Below, one piece after another: positions 8,547-17,139 of a DNA stretch of 64,000 bases; the stretch's first letter is position 1; each line of letters opens with the position of its first letter. The translations under genes and the position numbers were made by a program. The notes beneath the pieces are model-generated. The model made no database searches and had not been told where the DNA came from. It saw only the letters and a program-made list of their open reading frames with translations. This DNA comes from Comamonas testosteroni (lineage in GTDB: Bacteria > Pseudomonadota > Gammaproteobacteria > Burkholderiales > Burkholderiaceae_C): the NCBI RefSeq assembly GCF_014076415.1, contig NZ_CP043568.1, forward strand, positions 1,798,001 through 1,862,000, read 5' to 3'.

Positions 8547-10847
8547 ATGAGCCTCGCACATGCATCCGTTTCCGTGCTGCGCACCTGCCTTGTCCAGGTG
8601 GTGCGTGGCGCTGATGCATTCGCGCTGCGATTGTTGCAGCGCACCGAATATGCGTTGGAGCAATCGCTCTCGACGGGTTTCCACTCTGCAAGGCGCGATG
8701 TGCTCGGCGCTGCGCTGCATAACCTGCAGCAGCACCGGGCTTCGGTGATCAGCAGCTTCCCGCAGAACTTGCTGGAGGCGCTGGTACTGTCAGCGCGCCA
8801 ACCTTTTTCCTTTTCTGCACAGACGCTGGATACCGTCACTGGCCGGCTTTTGCCATTGGCGGCCATGGCCGAGTCGGCCAGCCGTCAGCTCAAGGCCGAG
8901 CACAAGATGGTGCAGATGGTCGAGCCCCAGGTCGAGCTGGCGCTGGCCGATCTGGATGCGTTGATGAGCGGCGCTCAGGGACTTGAATCCGCTCGGCCAG
9001 AGTGCAATCCGCTGCGGCTGGAGAACTATGTACGCGCTTTGAGCCAGTCGTTGACGGCTGTTCAGCCCGCCACGGAAGTGGCCGATTGCTGGCATGAATT
9101 CATGTCGCAGCAGCTGGGCTCGATTCTGGCTTCTGAATATTCCCGTGCTGCCAATTTGCTGCGCCAGCATGGCGTGCAGCCTGCCCGCTATGGTGCGGAC
9201 GGCGACACCCGGCCTCAATGCCTGTTGACTTTGCGGTTATTGCAGGAGTTGGCCTCAGATCTGCGCTGGATTGATGATTCGCGCTGCACCGTGCCCCAGT
9301 CGCTGACGGACTCCATGCTGGCGGGTTGGCCGGCGACAGAGCCGGCCTCTATCGCGCCTGTGCAAGATTCTGGGCTGGAGCCGGGCTGGACTTCCTATTC
9401 GGCCAATGCGCTGCACACTTCGCAGCAACCCTGGGGACCCGGTGCTCTGAGGGGGTTGCAAGCGCCACAGCCCAGCCAGGCGCCCAGTGCTCTGATTCAG
9501 ATCCGCACGCTGCAGCGCATGATGAGCCATATGACCAGCGACGGCCGCCTGCTGCCGCCGGTGCAGCGGGTCTTGTTGCGGCTTGAACCCATGTTGAGCC
9601 AGTTGGTGGCGCAAGACGGTGTTTTCTTTGAAGATCGCTTGCACCCCGCACGGCAGTTGCTGGACGAGCTGACGGCTCGTAGCCTCTGGTTTGCTAGCGA
9701 ATCTGCTCTGGGATTTGCCCACTTCATCACAGTGGCAGAGGCTGCGGCAAACCAGTTGGCCAGTGCTGGGCAGGCAAATGCCAATGTATTTGCCCGAGTA
9801 CTGCAATTTGTGCGCGAGCAGTGGCCGCCGGAAGGTCGTATGAGCCGCATTGCGGCTCTGAGTCCGCATACCGAAGTCGAGCATTCCACGCGGCAAGGGC
9901 TGATGAGCTCGGCGCTGGGGCTGGTCGATCATCGGATTGCGGGCGCCATCGAGCAGATCAAGCCCGATGCCCTGCAACTGGCGCAGATGATTCGCAGTTT
10001 GCCCAGTGCCAAGGGTGTGCCTGAAGATATTCTGGATTTTGTGACCGGCCCTTGGGCGGGTGTGATTGCCCAGGCACAGCAGCGGGCTGAACCAGGGCAG
10101 GAGCGCGACCCGGGTGGCTATCTGGCGCTGGTGCCCAGCCTGCTGTGGAGCGTGTCGCCTCAAGCCGCTCAGGATGTGACGCGGCTGGTGGCCATGGCAC
10201 CCAAGTTGCAGCGCCGTCTGGCGCGAGGCTTGCGCAGCGTGGGCCGCACGGATGTCGAAATCGCCGCACTGGCGGCCCGGTTGGGAAGCCTTCAGCAGCG
10301 GGTACTGGATGCGGCCGAGGCTGCGGGACAGTCTGGTTCCGACGAGTTTGCCAGGGCGGATGTGCTCGGTGAGCTGCCCAGCGTGCTGACGGGTCTGGAT
10401 GGTGCCTCAGAAACCGTGCGCGCAGGGCTGGATATCACCTTGCCGGTACTGACCGACAGAGTCGAAGATGTGCCTGTGGTGACGGTTGCGCGAGAAACGC
10501 AAACCCAGGCGGCACACCATTCTTGTGGATCTGTCTTCAAGACAAAGCAGCAGAAGACGGTCGATGCCGCTGTGCTCGAGCCTGAAGCCGTGGCTTCCAG
10601 CCCGATGCCCGTGCAAGTCGCCATGGGCCAGGGCAGACCTGTGGATGCTGTCGAATGGCCTTTGGGTACCTGGGTGGAGCTGTGCAACGAGCGCCAGCAA
10701 CTGCGAACCAAGCTGACCTGGGTCAGTCCGCAACAAAGCCTGTTTCTGTTTACCGCCGAAGACGGAAGCACCCAGTCCATGACGCGCCGCATGCGCGACA
10801 AATTGCTGACGCAGGGGCAGTTGCGGCGACTTGAGGCGATGGCCTAG
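8547..10847 (+). CDS. DUF1631 family protein
   Basis: A 766-residue cytoplasmic protein without signal peptide or membrane segments. It is mostly helical, with many Leu/Gln/Ala-rich stretches. The C-terminus (GTWVELCNERQQLRTKLTWVS, then LFLFTAEDGSTQSMTRR) is the hallmark of DUF1631 proteins, which are common in Betaproteobacteria and have no established function. That C-terminal block resembles a small beta-barrel of PilZ type, which would fit a nucleotide-responsive role, but this is inference. It begins 48 bp after ettA and may be cotranscribed. Its last four bases overlap the convergent peptidase gene. Confidence 0.85.
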   Translation: MSLAHASVSVLRTCLVQVVRGADAFALRLLQRTEYALEQSLSTGFHSARRDVLGAALHNLQQHRASVISSFPQNLLEALVLSARQPFSFSAQTLDTVTGRLLPLAAMAESASRQLKAEHKMVQMVEPQVELALADLDALMSGAQGLESARPECNPLRLENYVRALSQSLTAVQPATEVADCWHEFMSQQLGSILASEYSRAANLLRQHGVQPARYGADGDTRPQCLLTLRLLQELASDLRWIDDSRCTVPQSLTDSMLAGWPATEPASIAPVQDSGLEPGWTSYSANALHTSQQPWGPGALRGLQAPQPSQAPSALIQIRTLQRMMSHMTSDGRLLPPVQRVLLRLEPMLSQLVAQDGVFFEDRLHPARQLLDELTARSLWFASESALGFAHFITVAEAAANQLASAGQANANVFARVLQFVREQWPPEGRMSRIAALSPHTEVEHSTRQGLMSSALGLVDHRIAGAIEQIKPDALQLAQMIRSLPSAKGVPEDILDFVTGPWAGVIAQAQQRAEPGQERDPGGYLALVPSLLWSVSPQAAQDVTRLVAMAPKLQRRLARGLRSVGRTDVEIAALAARLGSLQQRVLDAAEAAGQSGSDEFARADVLGELPSVLTGLDGASETVRAGLDITLPVLTDRVEDVPVVTVARETQTQAAHHSCGSVFKTKQQKTVDAAVLEPEAVASSPMPVQVAMGQGRPVDAVEWPLGTWVELCNERQQLRTKLTWVSPQQSLFLFTAEDGSTQSMTRRMRDKLLTQGQLRRLEAMA

Positions 10848-11881
10848 CTGCTTGCGCGCAAATCCTGATGGCTGGGCAGCGTCATCTGGCCATCGATGCG
10901 TACCGATTGGGCGAGCAAGACGGCGCGCGCAGTAGCTATGGCCACGGCTTCGGCCGCCAAGGTGCTCAGCGTCATCATTCCCGGCGATTTGCCGCTGCGG
11001 CCCGTGCCCAGGGCAAACAGGCTGTCGCCATCGCTCATGGTATGCACGGGGTTGATGGCACGTGCCAGGCCATCATGGGCCACCACGGCCAGGCGATGAG
11101 CCTGGGCCTTGGTGATGACGGCGTCGGTCGCTACGACGCCTATCGTGGTGTTGCTGCCGGCCAGAACCGGCTTGGGCTCCTCGCCCGCCAGCAAGGCATC
11201 GCGGGTGCCGCGCAATTGCAGGCCGTCTGCCGTGCGTGCCCCGGCCAGCAACTCGCCATTGAAGGGGTTGAATACATCACCTAGCGCATTGCAGGCAATG
11301 ATCGCTCCTACGGTGACGCCATCGATGGTGAAGCTGGCCGTGCCTATGCCGCCCTTCATCGCGCGCTCATGGCCGAAGACCTTGCCCACCACGGCGCCGG
11401 TGCCAGCGCCCACGCTGCCCTCGGCGGGTCGCCCCGTGCCTGAGTCCAGCCCCGCATTCCGGCAGGCGGCATAGCCGGCCGCAGCATCGGGGCGTATGCG
11501 CATATCGCCCATCATCACGTCGAAGAGCACAGCTGCCGGCACCAGCGGAATGCGGCCCACACCTATATTCAGGCCCGCGCCTTGTTCTTCCAGCCAGCGC
11601 ACGGCCCCTGTGGCAGCGTCCAGCCCCCAGGCGCTGCCACCGGCCAGCAGGATGCCGTGGACCTCCTGCACCAGATTGCTGGGGTGCAGCAAGTCGGTCT
11701 CGCGCGTGCCAGGGGCTGCGCCGCGCACATCCACTCCACCCACGGCACCCAGAGGGCAAATCACGGCGGTGCAGCCTGTGGGGCGGCGCGAGTCGCTGAA
11801 ATGGCCGACGGAGATGCCTTGCACACGGCCGATATGGCCTTCGTGTGCGAGCAGATCCTCAATGGCTGAAAAAGCGCTCAT
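10844..11881 (-). CDS. P1 (S58) family self-processing aminopeptidase/amidase, NylC/DmpA-like
   Basis: N-terminal-nucleophile hydrolase of 345 residues. Family features include TAVICPLGAVGGVDVRG, GGSAWGLDAATG, the GTGAVVGK loop and the processing site AGSNTTIGVVATDA. In NylC-type enzymes the chain cleaves itself between Asn and Thr and the freed Thr is the nucleophile; here that is Asn244-Thr245. DmpA-type members use Gly-Ser instead, so this protein is closer to the NylC side. Likely substrates are small peptides with unusual N-termini or cyclic/oligomeric amides; the actual substrate cannot be read from sequence. It is convergent with the DUF1631 gene (4-bp overlap). Confidence 0.87.
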   Translation of the reverse strand: MSAFSAIEDLLAHEGHIGRVQGISVGHFSDSRRPTGCTAVICPLGAVGGVDVRGAAPGTRETDLLHPSNLVQEVHGILLAGGSAWGLDAATGAVRWLEEQGAGLNIGVGRIPLVPAAVLFDVMMGDMRIRPDAAAGYAACRNAGLDSGTGRPAEGSVGAGTGAVVGKVFGHERAMKGGIGTASFTIDGVTVGAIIACNALGDVFNPFNGELLAGARTADGLQLRGTRDALLAGEEPKPVLAGSNTTIGVVATDAVITKAQAHRLAVVAHDGLARAINPVHTMSDGDSLFALGTGRSGKSPGMMTLSTLAAEAVAIATARAVLLAQSVRIDGQMTLPSHQDLRASS

Positions 11882-12043
11882 GTCAGTACTCCTTGCATTC
11901 TTTATATGTTTTTCTGGATAAACAGATGGTTTTTTATTCTTTAGGGTTTGCCCGTGTAAGGTTCATACTTGCTCACATTGTTGCAGCACGGTAAACAAAT
12001 GAGCGCCGTGCCGCTCACGCGCATCAAATTCAAGGAGTGATCC

Positions 12044-12880
12044 ATGCCTGCCCATTTTTCCTTTGCCGCCAGCCGCCGTGCCGTTCTGGCCACTGCCGCA
12101 GTCGCATTGCTGGCGACTGCCGGTGTACCTGCTCTGGCGCAGGATCCTGCCAAGAAGAATCTGCTGATCGGTGCCACCGCTGGCTCTAACTATGACCTGC
12201 TGCAAAAAGGCATAGTGCCTCAGCTGCAGAAAAAGGGCTACCAGATCAAGCTGGTCGAGTTCAATGACTATGTTCAGCCCAATCTGGCGCTGTCCGACGG
12301 TTCGCTGGATGCCAATTTCTTCCAGCACCGTGCCTATTTCGATCAGTTCACTACGGATCGCAAGCTGGCGCTGACTGCGATTGCTCAGGGCCCGGTGGCA
12401 CCCATGGGCGTGTACAGCAAAAAGCACAAGTCTCTGGCCGATATCAAGAGCGGTGCCAAAGTGGCTCTGCCCAATGACCCCAGCAACCTGGCCCGTGCAT
12501 TGCTGGTGTTGCAGCAGGCCGGCCTCGTCAAGGTCAAGGAAGGGGTGAATCCGGCCCGTATCTCCGAGCTGGATCTGGCCGCCAATCCCCACAAGCTCAA
12601 GTTTGTGGCGCTGGAGGCAGCCCAGTTGCCCCGCGTGCTGGAAGATGCTGACTATGTGGTCGTCAACGGCAACTTTGCCGTCTCTTCGGGCCTGAAGCTG
12701 AGCGAAGCCGTGGTGCTGGAAAAGACTCCCGATCTGTACCTGAACGTGGTGGCCGTGAAGACCGGCAACGAAAACAGCCAGTGGGCCAAGGATCTGTCCG
12801 CAGCCTACCGCTCGCCAGAGTTCAAGGCCGTGGTGGACAGCCTGTTCCCCGGCTACTCCAAGCCTGCTTTCCTGAAGTGA
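12044..12880 (+). CDS. MetQ/NlpA-family periplasmic binding protein (copy 1)
   Basis: A 278-residue solute-binding protein of the NlpA family, which delivers D/L-methionine or related ligands to MetNI-type importers. Conserved family segments are present: GATAGSNYDLL, VEFNDYVQPNLAL, GSLDANFFQH, APMGVYSKK, ALPNDPSNLARAL and VVNGNFA. Most NlpA proteins are lipoproteins; this one has a cleavable signal (VPALAQ) and no Cys near it, so it should be soluble in the periplasm. A close paralogue follows at 13087, and no MetI permease or MetN ATPase is present nearby. The start ATG at 12044 follows AAGGAGTG. Confidence 0.9.
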   Translation: MPAHFSFAASRRAVLATAAVALLATAGVPALAQDPAKKNLLIGATAGSNYDLLQKGIVPQLQKKGYQIKLVEFNDYVQPNLALSDGSLDANFFQHRAYFDQFTTDRKLALTAIAQGPVAPMGVYSKKHKSLADIKSGAKVALPNDPSNLARALLVLQQAGLVKVKEGVNPARISELDLAANPHKLKFVALEAAQLPRVLEDADYVVVNGNFAVSSGLKLSEAVVLEKTPDLYLNVVAVKTGNENSQWAKDLSAAYRSPEFKAVVDSLFPGYSKPAFLK

Positions 12881-12903
12881 TCGGGCTGGACTGAAGGCGC
12901 CAA

Positions 12904-12925
12904 GGGCCGCGATGCGGCCCTTTTT
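12904..12925 (+). terminator. rho-independent terminator after first MetQ-like gene
   Basis: A perfect 7-bp G+C stem GGGCCGC / GCGGCCC with a GAT loop is followed directly by TTTTT. It lies 24 bp past the stop of the first binding-protein gene, so the two paralogues are probably separate transcripts. Confidence 0.9.
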
Positions 12926-13086
12926 CATGCCCGTGGATTGGCTGGTTTTAGATGAAAAGCAAATAAGAGCATGGGTTTTTATTGGTTGGAATTTGCTCTC
13001 CCGGTCTGGATACTGCAAAGGCCTCTGCCTGGATGCAGAGTCAGACCTTTGGTATCAAAACACAGTACATCAACGAGGAGCAAAGC

Positions 13087-13929
13087 ATGACCACTCATTT
13101 TTCTGTAGCGCACCGCCGCCGCCGTCTTCTGGCCACAACCCTGCTGGCGGGAGCCGCCCTGGCCATGGGCGCCCTGCAGGCCACGGCCCAGGAGGCCGGC
13201 AAGAAGCAACTGGTCATCGGCGGCACGGCCGGCTCCAACATCGACCAGCTGCAGTACGGCATCGTTCCCATTCTGCAGAAGAAGGGCTACAAGGTTCGCC
13301 TGGTGGAGTTCAACGACTATGTCCAGCCCAACCTGGCTTTGGCCGACGGTTCGCTCGATGCCAACTTCTTCCAGCACGAGGTGTATTTCAATCAGTTCAA
13401 GGGTGACCGCAAGCTGGATCTGACGGCCCTGGTGCAGGGGCCGATTGCGCCCATGGGCGTCTACAGCAAGCAGCGCAAAAGCCTGGCCGACCTGAAGGAG
13501 GGGGATCGCATTGCCCTGCCCAACGACGCCAGCAATCTGGCTCGGGGCATTCTGCTGCTGCAGCAGGCGGGGCTGGTCAAGCTCAAGGAAGGCGTGAACC
13601 CGCTGCGCGTCTCCGAGCTGGATCTGGCCTCCAATCCCAAGAAGATCAAGCTCGTGCCCCTGGATGCGGCTCATCTGCCGCGTGCGCTCGATGATGCGCA
13701 GTACGCCATCATCAACGGCAACTTTGCGATTTCCTCAGGCATGAAGCTCTCGGATTCGGTGCTGCTGGAAAAGACGCCCGAGCATTATCTGAACATCGTG
13801 GCCGTCAAGACCAAGGACAAGGATGCGCAATGGGCCAAGGACTTGGCTGCGGCCTACAAGTCCGCCGAGTTCAAGAGCGTGGTGGACAGCAAGTTTGCGG
13901 GCTATGCCAAGCCCGCATTCTTGCAGTAG
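13087..13929 (+). CDS. MetQ/NlpA-family periplasmic binding protein (copy 2)
   Basis: A 280-residue paralogue of the preceding gene, colinear along its whole length, with the same landmarks (GGTAGSNIDQL, VEFNDYVQPNLAL, DANFFQHEVYF, APMGVYSKQ, INGNFAISSG). Its signal peptide has an RRRR run before the hydrophobic core and ends at ATAQ, again without a lipobox Cys. I use the ATG at 13087 because GAGGAG at 13073-13078 precedes it; an upstream in-frame start would place non-signal sequence in front. A terminator separates it from copy 1, so it likely has its own promoter in the 160 bp between. Ligand and transporter partner are unknown. Confidence 0.9.
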   Translation: MTTHFSVAHRRRRLLATTLLAGAALAMGALQATAQEAGKKQLVIGGTAGSNIDQLQYGIVPILQKKGYKVRLVEFNDYVQPNLALADGSLDANFFQHEVYFNQFKGDRKLDLTALVQGPIAPMGVYSKQRKSLADLKEGDRIALPNDASNLARGILLLQQAGLVKLKEGVNPLRVSELDLASNPKKIKLVPLDAAHLPRALDDAQYAIINGNFAISSGMKLSDSVLLEKTPEHYLNIVAVKTKDKDAQWAKDLAAAYKSAEFKSVVDSKFAGYAKPAFLQ

Positions 13930-13932
13930 GAC

Positions 13933-15135
13933 TCAGCCGACATGGGTCTGAACTTCATGCTCCAGATGGCGCAGCGCACGCAGTTCAATCTGCTGCAGCT
14001 GCGCTTTCTGCATTTCTGGCAGGCCCTGCAAAAGCGCAGCGGCACCAAAGTCGCTGAGCACGGCGTGCCCGGTCTGCAGGTTGCACAGGATATTGTGGGC
14101 ATACAGATCACCATGCAGCAGACCGAGGCCGTGCAGATGGGTGATGGCAGAGCGTATGCCTTGCAGCAATTGGCGGGCTGCGCCTGTTTGCAGACGTAGT
14201 TTGGGGTCATAGACATCACGTGTGCAGCTGTCGAAGCTTGGCGGCCCGGCCAGCGGCTGCATGGCTGAGTCCAGCAGAGGCAGGGTCGTGGCCATTTGTC
14301 CGTCAGGAGCGCCCCAAACCTGCGCCAGTGGCGTCAGCAGATGAGGGTGCTGTCCTGCCGCAATGCCGGCTGCCAGCTCGGATTGCGGCGTGCCGTCGCT
14401 GGTCTGGGCGGCCTTGAAAACCTTGAGTGCCAGTTCCTGTCCGTTGAGGCTGGCGCGGTAGATATGGCCGCTGGCGCCTTCGCCCAGCTTGCCGGTGATT
14501 TGCAAACTTTGATAGAAAATGGGCTCAATCCCATGCCCTGAAAGCGTATCCAGCTCCTGTTTCTGAGTCATTGGATTACCTGCCAGCGCCAGCCATGCCA
14601 GGCGTGGCAGCCGGAAGATGACTTCGGGAGCATCTTCGAAACGGTTGCTTGCAATACGCAGCAACTCCAGAGCCTGGCAATGTTCCAGGCTCTGGGGCAA
14701 CTGCCTCAGCCGGTTGCACGACAGCATGAGCTTTTGCAGGCGCGCGCATTGGCCGATGGACTCGGGCAGCCGCTGCACCTGGTTGTCCGTGAGAATCAGC
14801 CAGCGCAAGCGCGGCGGCAGGCTGTCCTCGGGCACATGCGCGATACGGCAGGCCTTGAAGCCCACCATGTCGAGTTGCGGCATATGGCCCAGCACGCGGG
14901 GCAGTTCGGTGAACGGATTGTTCGAGGCAAACAGAATGCGCAGCCGCGCAAAGCGCGTCAGCGCATCTGGCAAGGTGGTGAGCTGGTTGCCGGACAGATC
15001 GAGGATCTCCAGCGTATCGGCCAGCTGATAAAGCGCGTCGGGGAACTCGGTCAGCCCATCGCAGAGCCTGATATGGTGTGCGCGGGTCAGTGAGCCATTG
15101 GCCAGCCCGGAGTGAAACTGCTCTAGCGTCAACAT
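13933..15135 (-). CDS. leucine-rich-repeat protein kinase
   Basis: The first 190 or so residues are leucine-rich repeats of the LxxLxLSGNxLxxLP type (for example LEILDLSGNQLTTLP and LRWLILTDNQVQRLP). Residues 210-400 form a eukaryotic-like kinase domain with GEGASGHIY as the nucleotide loop, Lys238 in LALKVF, the catalytic segment LLHGDLYAHNIL (Asp343, Asn348) and SDFG at 361-364. All core catalytic residues are present, but only about 36 residues follow DFG, so the C-lobe is short. No signal or membrane segment is seen, so it should be cytoplasmic. Substrate is unknown. It is divergent from the SUKH-like gene across 65 bp. Confidence 0.85.
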   Translation of the reverse strand: MLTLEQFHSGLANGSLTRAHHIRLCDGLTEFPDALYQLADTLEILDLSGNQLTTLPDALTRFARLRILFASNNPFTELPRVLGHMPQLDMVGFKACRIAHVPEDSLPPRLRWLILTDNQVQRLPESIGQCARLQKLMLSCNRLRQLPQSLEHCQALELLRIASNRFEDAPEVIFRLPRLAWLALAGNPMTQKQELDTLSGHGIEPIFYQSLQITGKLGEGASGHIYRASLNGQELALKVFKAAQTSDGTPQSELAAGIAAGQHPHLLTPLAQVWGAPDGQMATTLPLLDSAMQPLAGPPSFDSCTRDVYDPKLRLQTGAARQLLQGIRSAITHLHGLGLLHGDLYAHNILCNLQTGHAVLSDFGAAALLQGLPEMQKAQLQQIELRALRHLEHEVQTHVG

Positions 15136-15200
15136 AGGACGCGCAGTCTAAGCCCTGCGCACCCCATGCACCCAAAACACACAATGCACGGAATGCCTGC

Positions 15201-16178
15201 ATGAAAATCTTCAAAGACCTGCCTACGCTGGTGCAGGTATTGCCTGAACTGACGGTGAGCGGCTGGGTGGATCTGCCCGCCGATGCCGTTGCCCAGCTCG
15301 ATGCGCCACATCGGCCCCCGCCTGCAGATCTGCTGGCTCGGCCTGCTTTGCGCTTTGTGGTGCGCGATGCAAATGAGGTACCGCGCATGGGCCATAGGCC
15401 CTGGATGCCGGTGGAGGTGCTCGCTCAGATGCACTGGCCTTCACCATCGGACGCGGTGGCATGGTCTCGTTTTCTGCAGGCCGAGTTCGAGCGCAGCCAG
15501 CGCTTTGTAGAAAACCATGATGTGTGGGATGAGGCCGAGGTGCCGGAGCCGTATTGGCCGCCCGCCGATGCTTCGTTCGATCAGCGGCTGGCCTATTGGC
15601 ATCAAGGCTTGCAAGCCCATGCCTGGATGGACGAGGAGCCTGCTCAAGCCAAGCCCTTCGGCCGGGCCGAGCTGCGCCTGTGCGAATGGCGCCTGGGTTG
15701 CAATCTGCCCGAGCCCTTGCGTGACTATCTTTTGCAGCTGGGTGTGCTGGACTGGGCCGAGCGTTTGCTAAGTCCGCGCTTTGATCTACTGGCGCCGGAT
15801 GCAGACATGGATGCCATCGGTCCGGTGCAAGTCGTGTTCCCGGGCATCGTCGATATTGTGGAAATGAGTACGCCGCAACAGGCTCAGGCTTTGAAGGCGC
15901 AGTTGAATGAGCTGGTGGTGTTCGGGGACTACCTGGGCAATGGCAATCTCTGGTGCTTTGACCGCCGCGATGGCTCGGTCTGGTATCTGGACCATGACAG
16001 CAGTCCCTTGCTGACCCGCATGTTCGACGATGTGGGCGACTATCTGGACGCGCTGGCCTTGATGTCGCTATGCCGCAGTCACGCCGTGGCCCAGGGGCGG
16101 GGTGATGGTGATGAACAGGCCGAGGTGTTGCTGGGCGAGCGCTTTGGGCGGGCGCTGATCAGGAAATGGATGTACTGA
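15201..16178 (+). CDS. SMI1/KNR4 (SUKH)-like protein
   Basis: A 325-residue soluble protein. The C-terminal half resembles the SUKH/SMI1-KNR4 fold: LPEPLRDYLLQLGVLDW, then VVFGDYLGNGNLWCFD, GSVWYLDHDSSPLL and DDVGDYLDALALM. SUKH proteins include many immunity proteins of contact-dependent and polymorphic toxin systems, and also have unrelated scaffold roles. The N-terminal half is Pro- and Trp-rich and unrecognised. The next gene starts one base after its stop and encodes an ankyrin protein, another class often found among immunity genes. No toxin gene is visible nearby. The family call is by pattern only. Confidence 0.6.
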   Translation: MKIFKDLPTLVQVLPELTVSGWVDLPADAVAQLDAPHRPPPADLLARPALRFVVRDANEVPRMGHRPWMPVEVLAQMHWPSPSDAVAWSRFLQAEFERSQRFVENHDVWDEAEVPEPYWPPADASFDQRLAYWHQGLQAHAWMDEEPAQAKPFGRAELRLCEWRLGCNLPEPLRDYLLQLGVLDWAERLLSPRFDLLAPDADMDAIGPVQVVFPGIVDIVEMSTPQQAQALKAQLNELVVFGDYLGNGNLWCFDRRDGSVWYLDHDSSPLLTRMFDDVGDYLDALALMSLCRSHAVAQGRGDGDEQAEVLLGERFGRALIRKWMY

Positions 16179-16179
16179 G

Positions 16180-16689
16180 ATGAGCATGAAACTGCTCAAG
16201 GCCGCTGAAAAAGGCGATATTGCTGCGCTGGAGCTGCGCCTGCAGGACGGTGATGATATTGCCTATGTGCAAAAGAGCACAGGCCTCAATGCGCTGATCA
16301 CGGCCCTCAATTGCGGTAACGATGCTGCGGCCCAATGGCTGGTGGAGCGAGGCAGCCCGCTGGATCAGGTGAGCCTGACAACCGGCATGAGCGCCACCGC
16401 CTGGGCGGCCTTCAACGGGCGTATAGAGATGCTGCAAGTGCTGCGGCAAGCGGGGGCCGATCTCGACAAGACCGGGGATGACAAAGGCCGCACGCCGTAT
16501 CTTTTGGCCGTGGACCATGGCGCGTGGGCGGCGGTGCGCTGGTTCTGGTCGGCCGGGGTCGACCTCCAGCGAAGAGACGCCCAGGGTCGCAATGCCTTTG
16601 ACCTGCTGGTGCAGAGCGGTCGTGATGTACCCGGGGATCTGCTGGAGCGTGTGGCTGGTCATGTGGCCGTACCGCCCACGGGGCGGTGA
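16180..16689 (+). CDS. ankyrin-repeat protein
   Basis: A 169-residue protein made of ankyrin-type repeats, for example TGLNALITALNCGNDAAAQW, TGMSATAWAAFNGRIEMLQV and KGRTPYLLAVDHGAWAAVRW, each a helix pair with the usual G and A positions. No signal or membrane segment. Ankyrin proteins bind other proteins and the target is unknown. The start codon lies one base after the stop of the SUKH-like gene, so the two are translationally coupled and probably act together. A second ATG two codons later (16186) is an alternative start. Confidence 0.8.
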   Translation: MSMKLLKAAEKGDIAALELRLQDGDDIAYVQKSTGLNALITALNCGNDAAAQWLVERGSPLDQVSLTTGMSATAWAAFNGRIEMLQVLRQAGADLDKTGDDKGRTPYLLAVDHGAWAAVRWFWSAGVDLQRRDAQGRNAFDLLVQSGRDVPGDLLERVAGHVAVPPTGR

Positions 16690-16692
16690 CGG

Positions 16693-16726
16693 GATGACGA
16701 CGCCATGCCTGCATGGCATCGTCATC
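16693..16726. terminator. long hairpin between convergent genes
   Basis: GATGACGACGCCATGC and GCATGGCATCGTCATC form a 16-bp stem with one mismatch and a 2-nt loop. It lies between the ankyrin gene and the convergent copper-binding protein gene. It lacks a T-run, so termination is inferred from its position and stability. Confidence 0.55.
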
Positions 16727-16746
16727 GCCTCAACGGCGAGACTGCA

Positions 16747-17118
16747 TCAGGACGCTGGCTGGATGCGGGTGATGATCAGCGAGCCATCCTTGTCCTCGGC
16801 ATGGAACAGCACCTTGTCACCGGCCTTGAAAGAGGCCGACTGTGCAGAGCCTGACAGCGCAAACACCATGGTCATGGGAGGCATGTCCAGGTTCTTGATC
16901 TCTTCATGGCGAATCGTGAGCTTGCCTGTACGGGTGTCCACACGGGTGATTTCACCGGCGGTCAGCACATCGGCCTGGCCGGTCGATGTGGTTGCCGAAG
17001 CATCGGCCATCGCACCATGGCCTGCGTGCGCCGAGTGATCCTGTGCTGAAGCCGGAGCAGTCAGTGCAATGCCAAGGCTCAGGGCCGCCAAAGTGGTGTG
17101 AAAGAGGTTTTTCATCAT
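16747..17118 (-). CDS. periplasmic CusF-like copper-binding protein
   Basis: A 123-residue secreted protein with a signal peptide ending at PASAQ, then a His-rich stretch (DHSAHAGHGAM) and a small OB-fold domain. The segment LDMPPMTMVFAL matches the Met-rich metal site of CusF-type Cu(I)/Ag(I) chaperones. In this family Met residues bind Cu(I) in the periplasm and hand it to an exporter. It is the last gene of the minus-strand metal-resistance cluster, 21 bp after the DUF411 gene. No CusA/CusB pump is in the window, so its partner is unclear. Confidence 0.85.
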   Translation of the reverse strand: MMKNLFHTTLAALSLGIALTAPASAQDHSAHAGHGAMADASATTSTGQADVLTAGEITRVDTRTGKLTIRHEEIKNLDMPPMTMVFALSGSAQSASFKAGDKVLFHAEDKDGSLIITRIQPAS

Positions 17119-17139
17119 GTTTTCCTGAGTTAAGGGTCG

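Noticed and set aside
12881..13086. Methionine-type riboswitch before the MetQ-like genes
   Set aside because: I looked for SAM-riboswitch-like structure upstream of both genes and saw no conserved core; only a terminator of the preceding gene.
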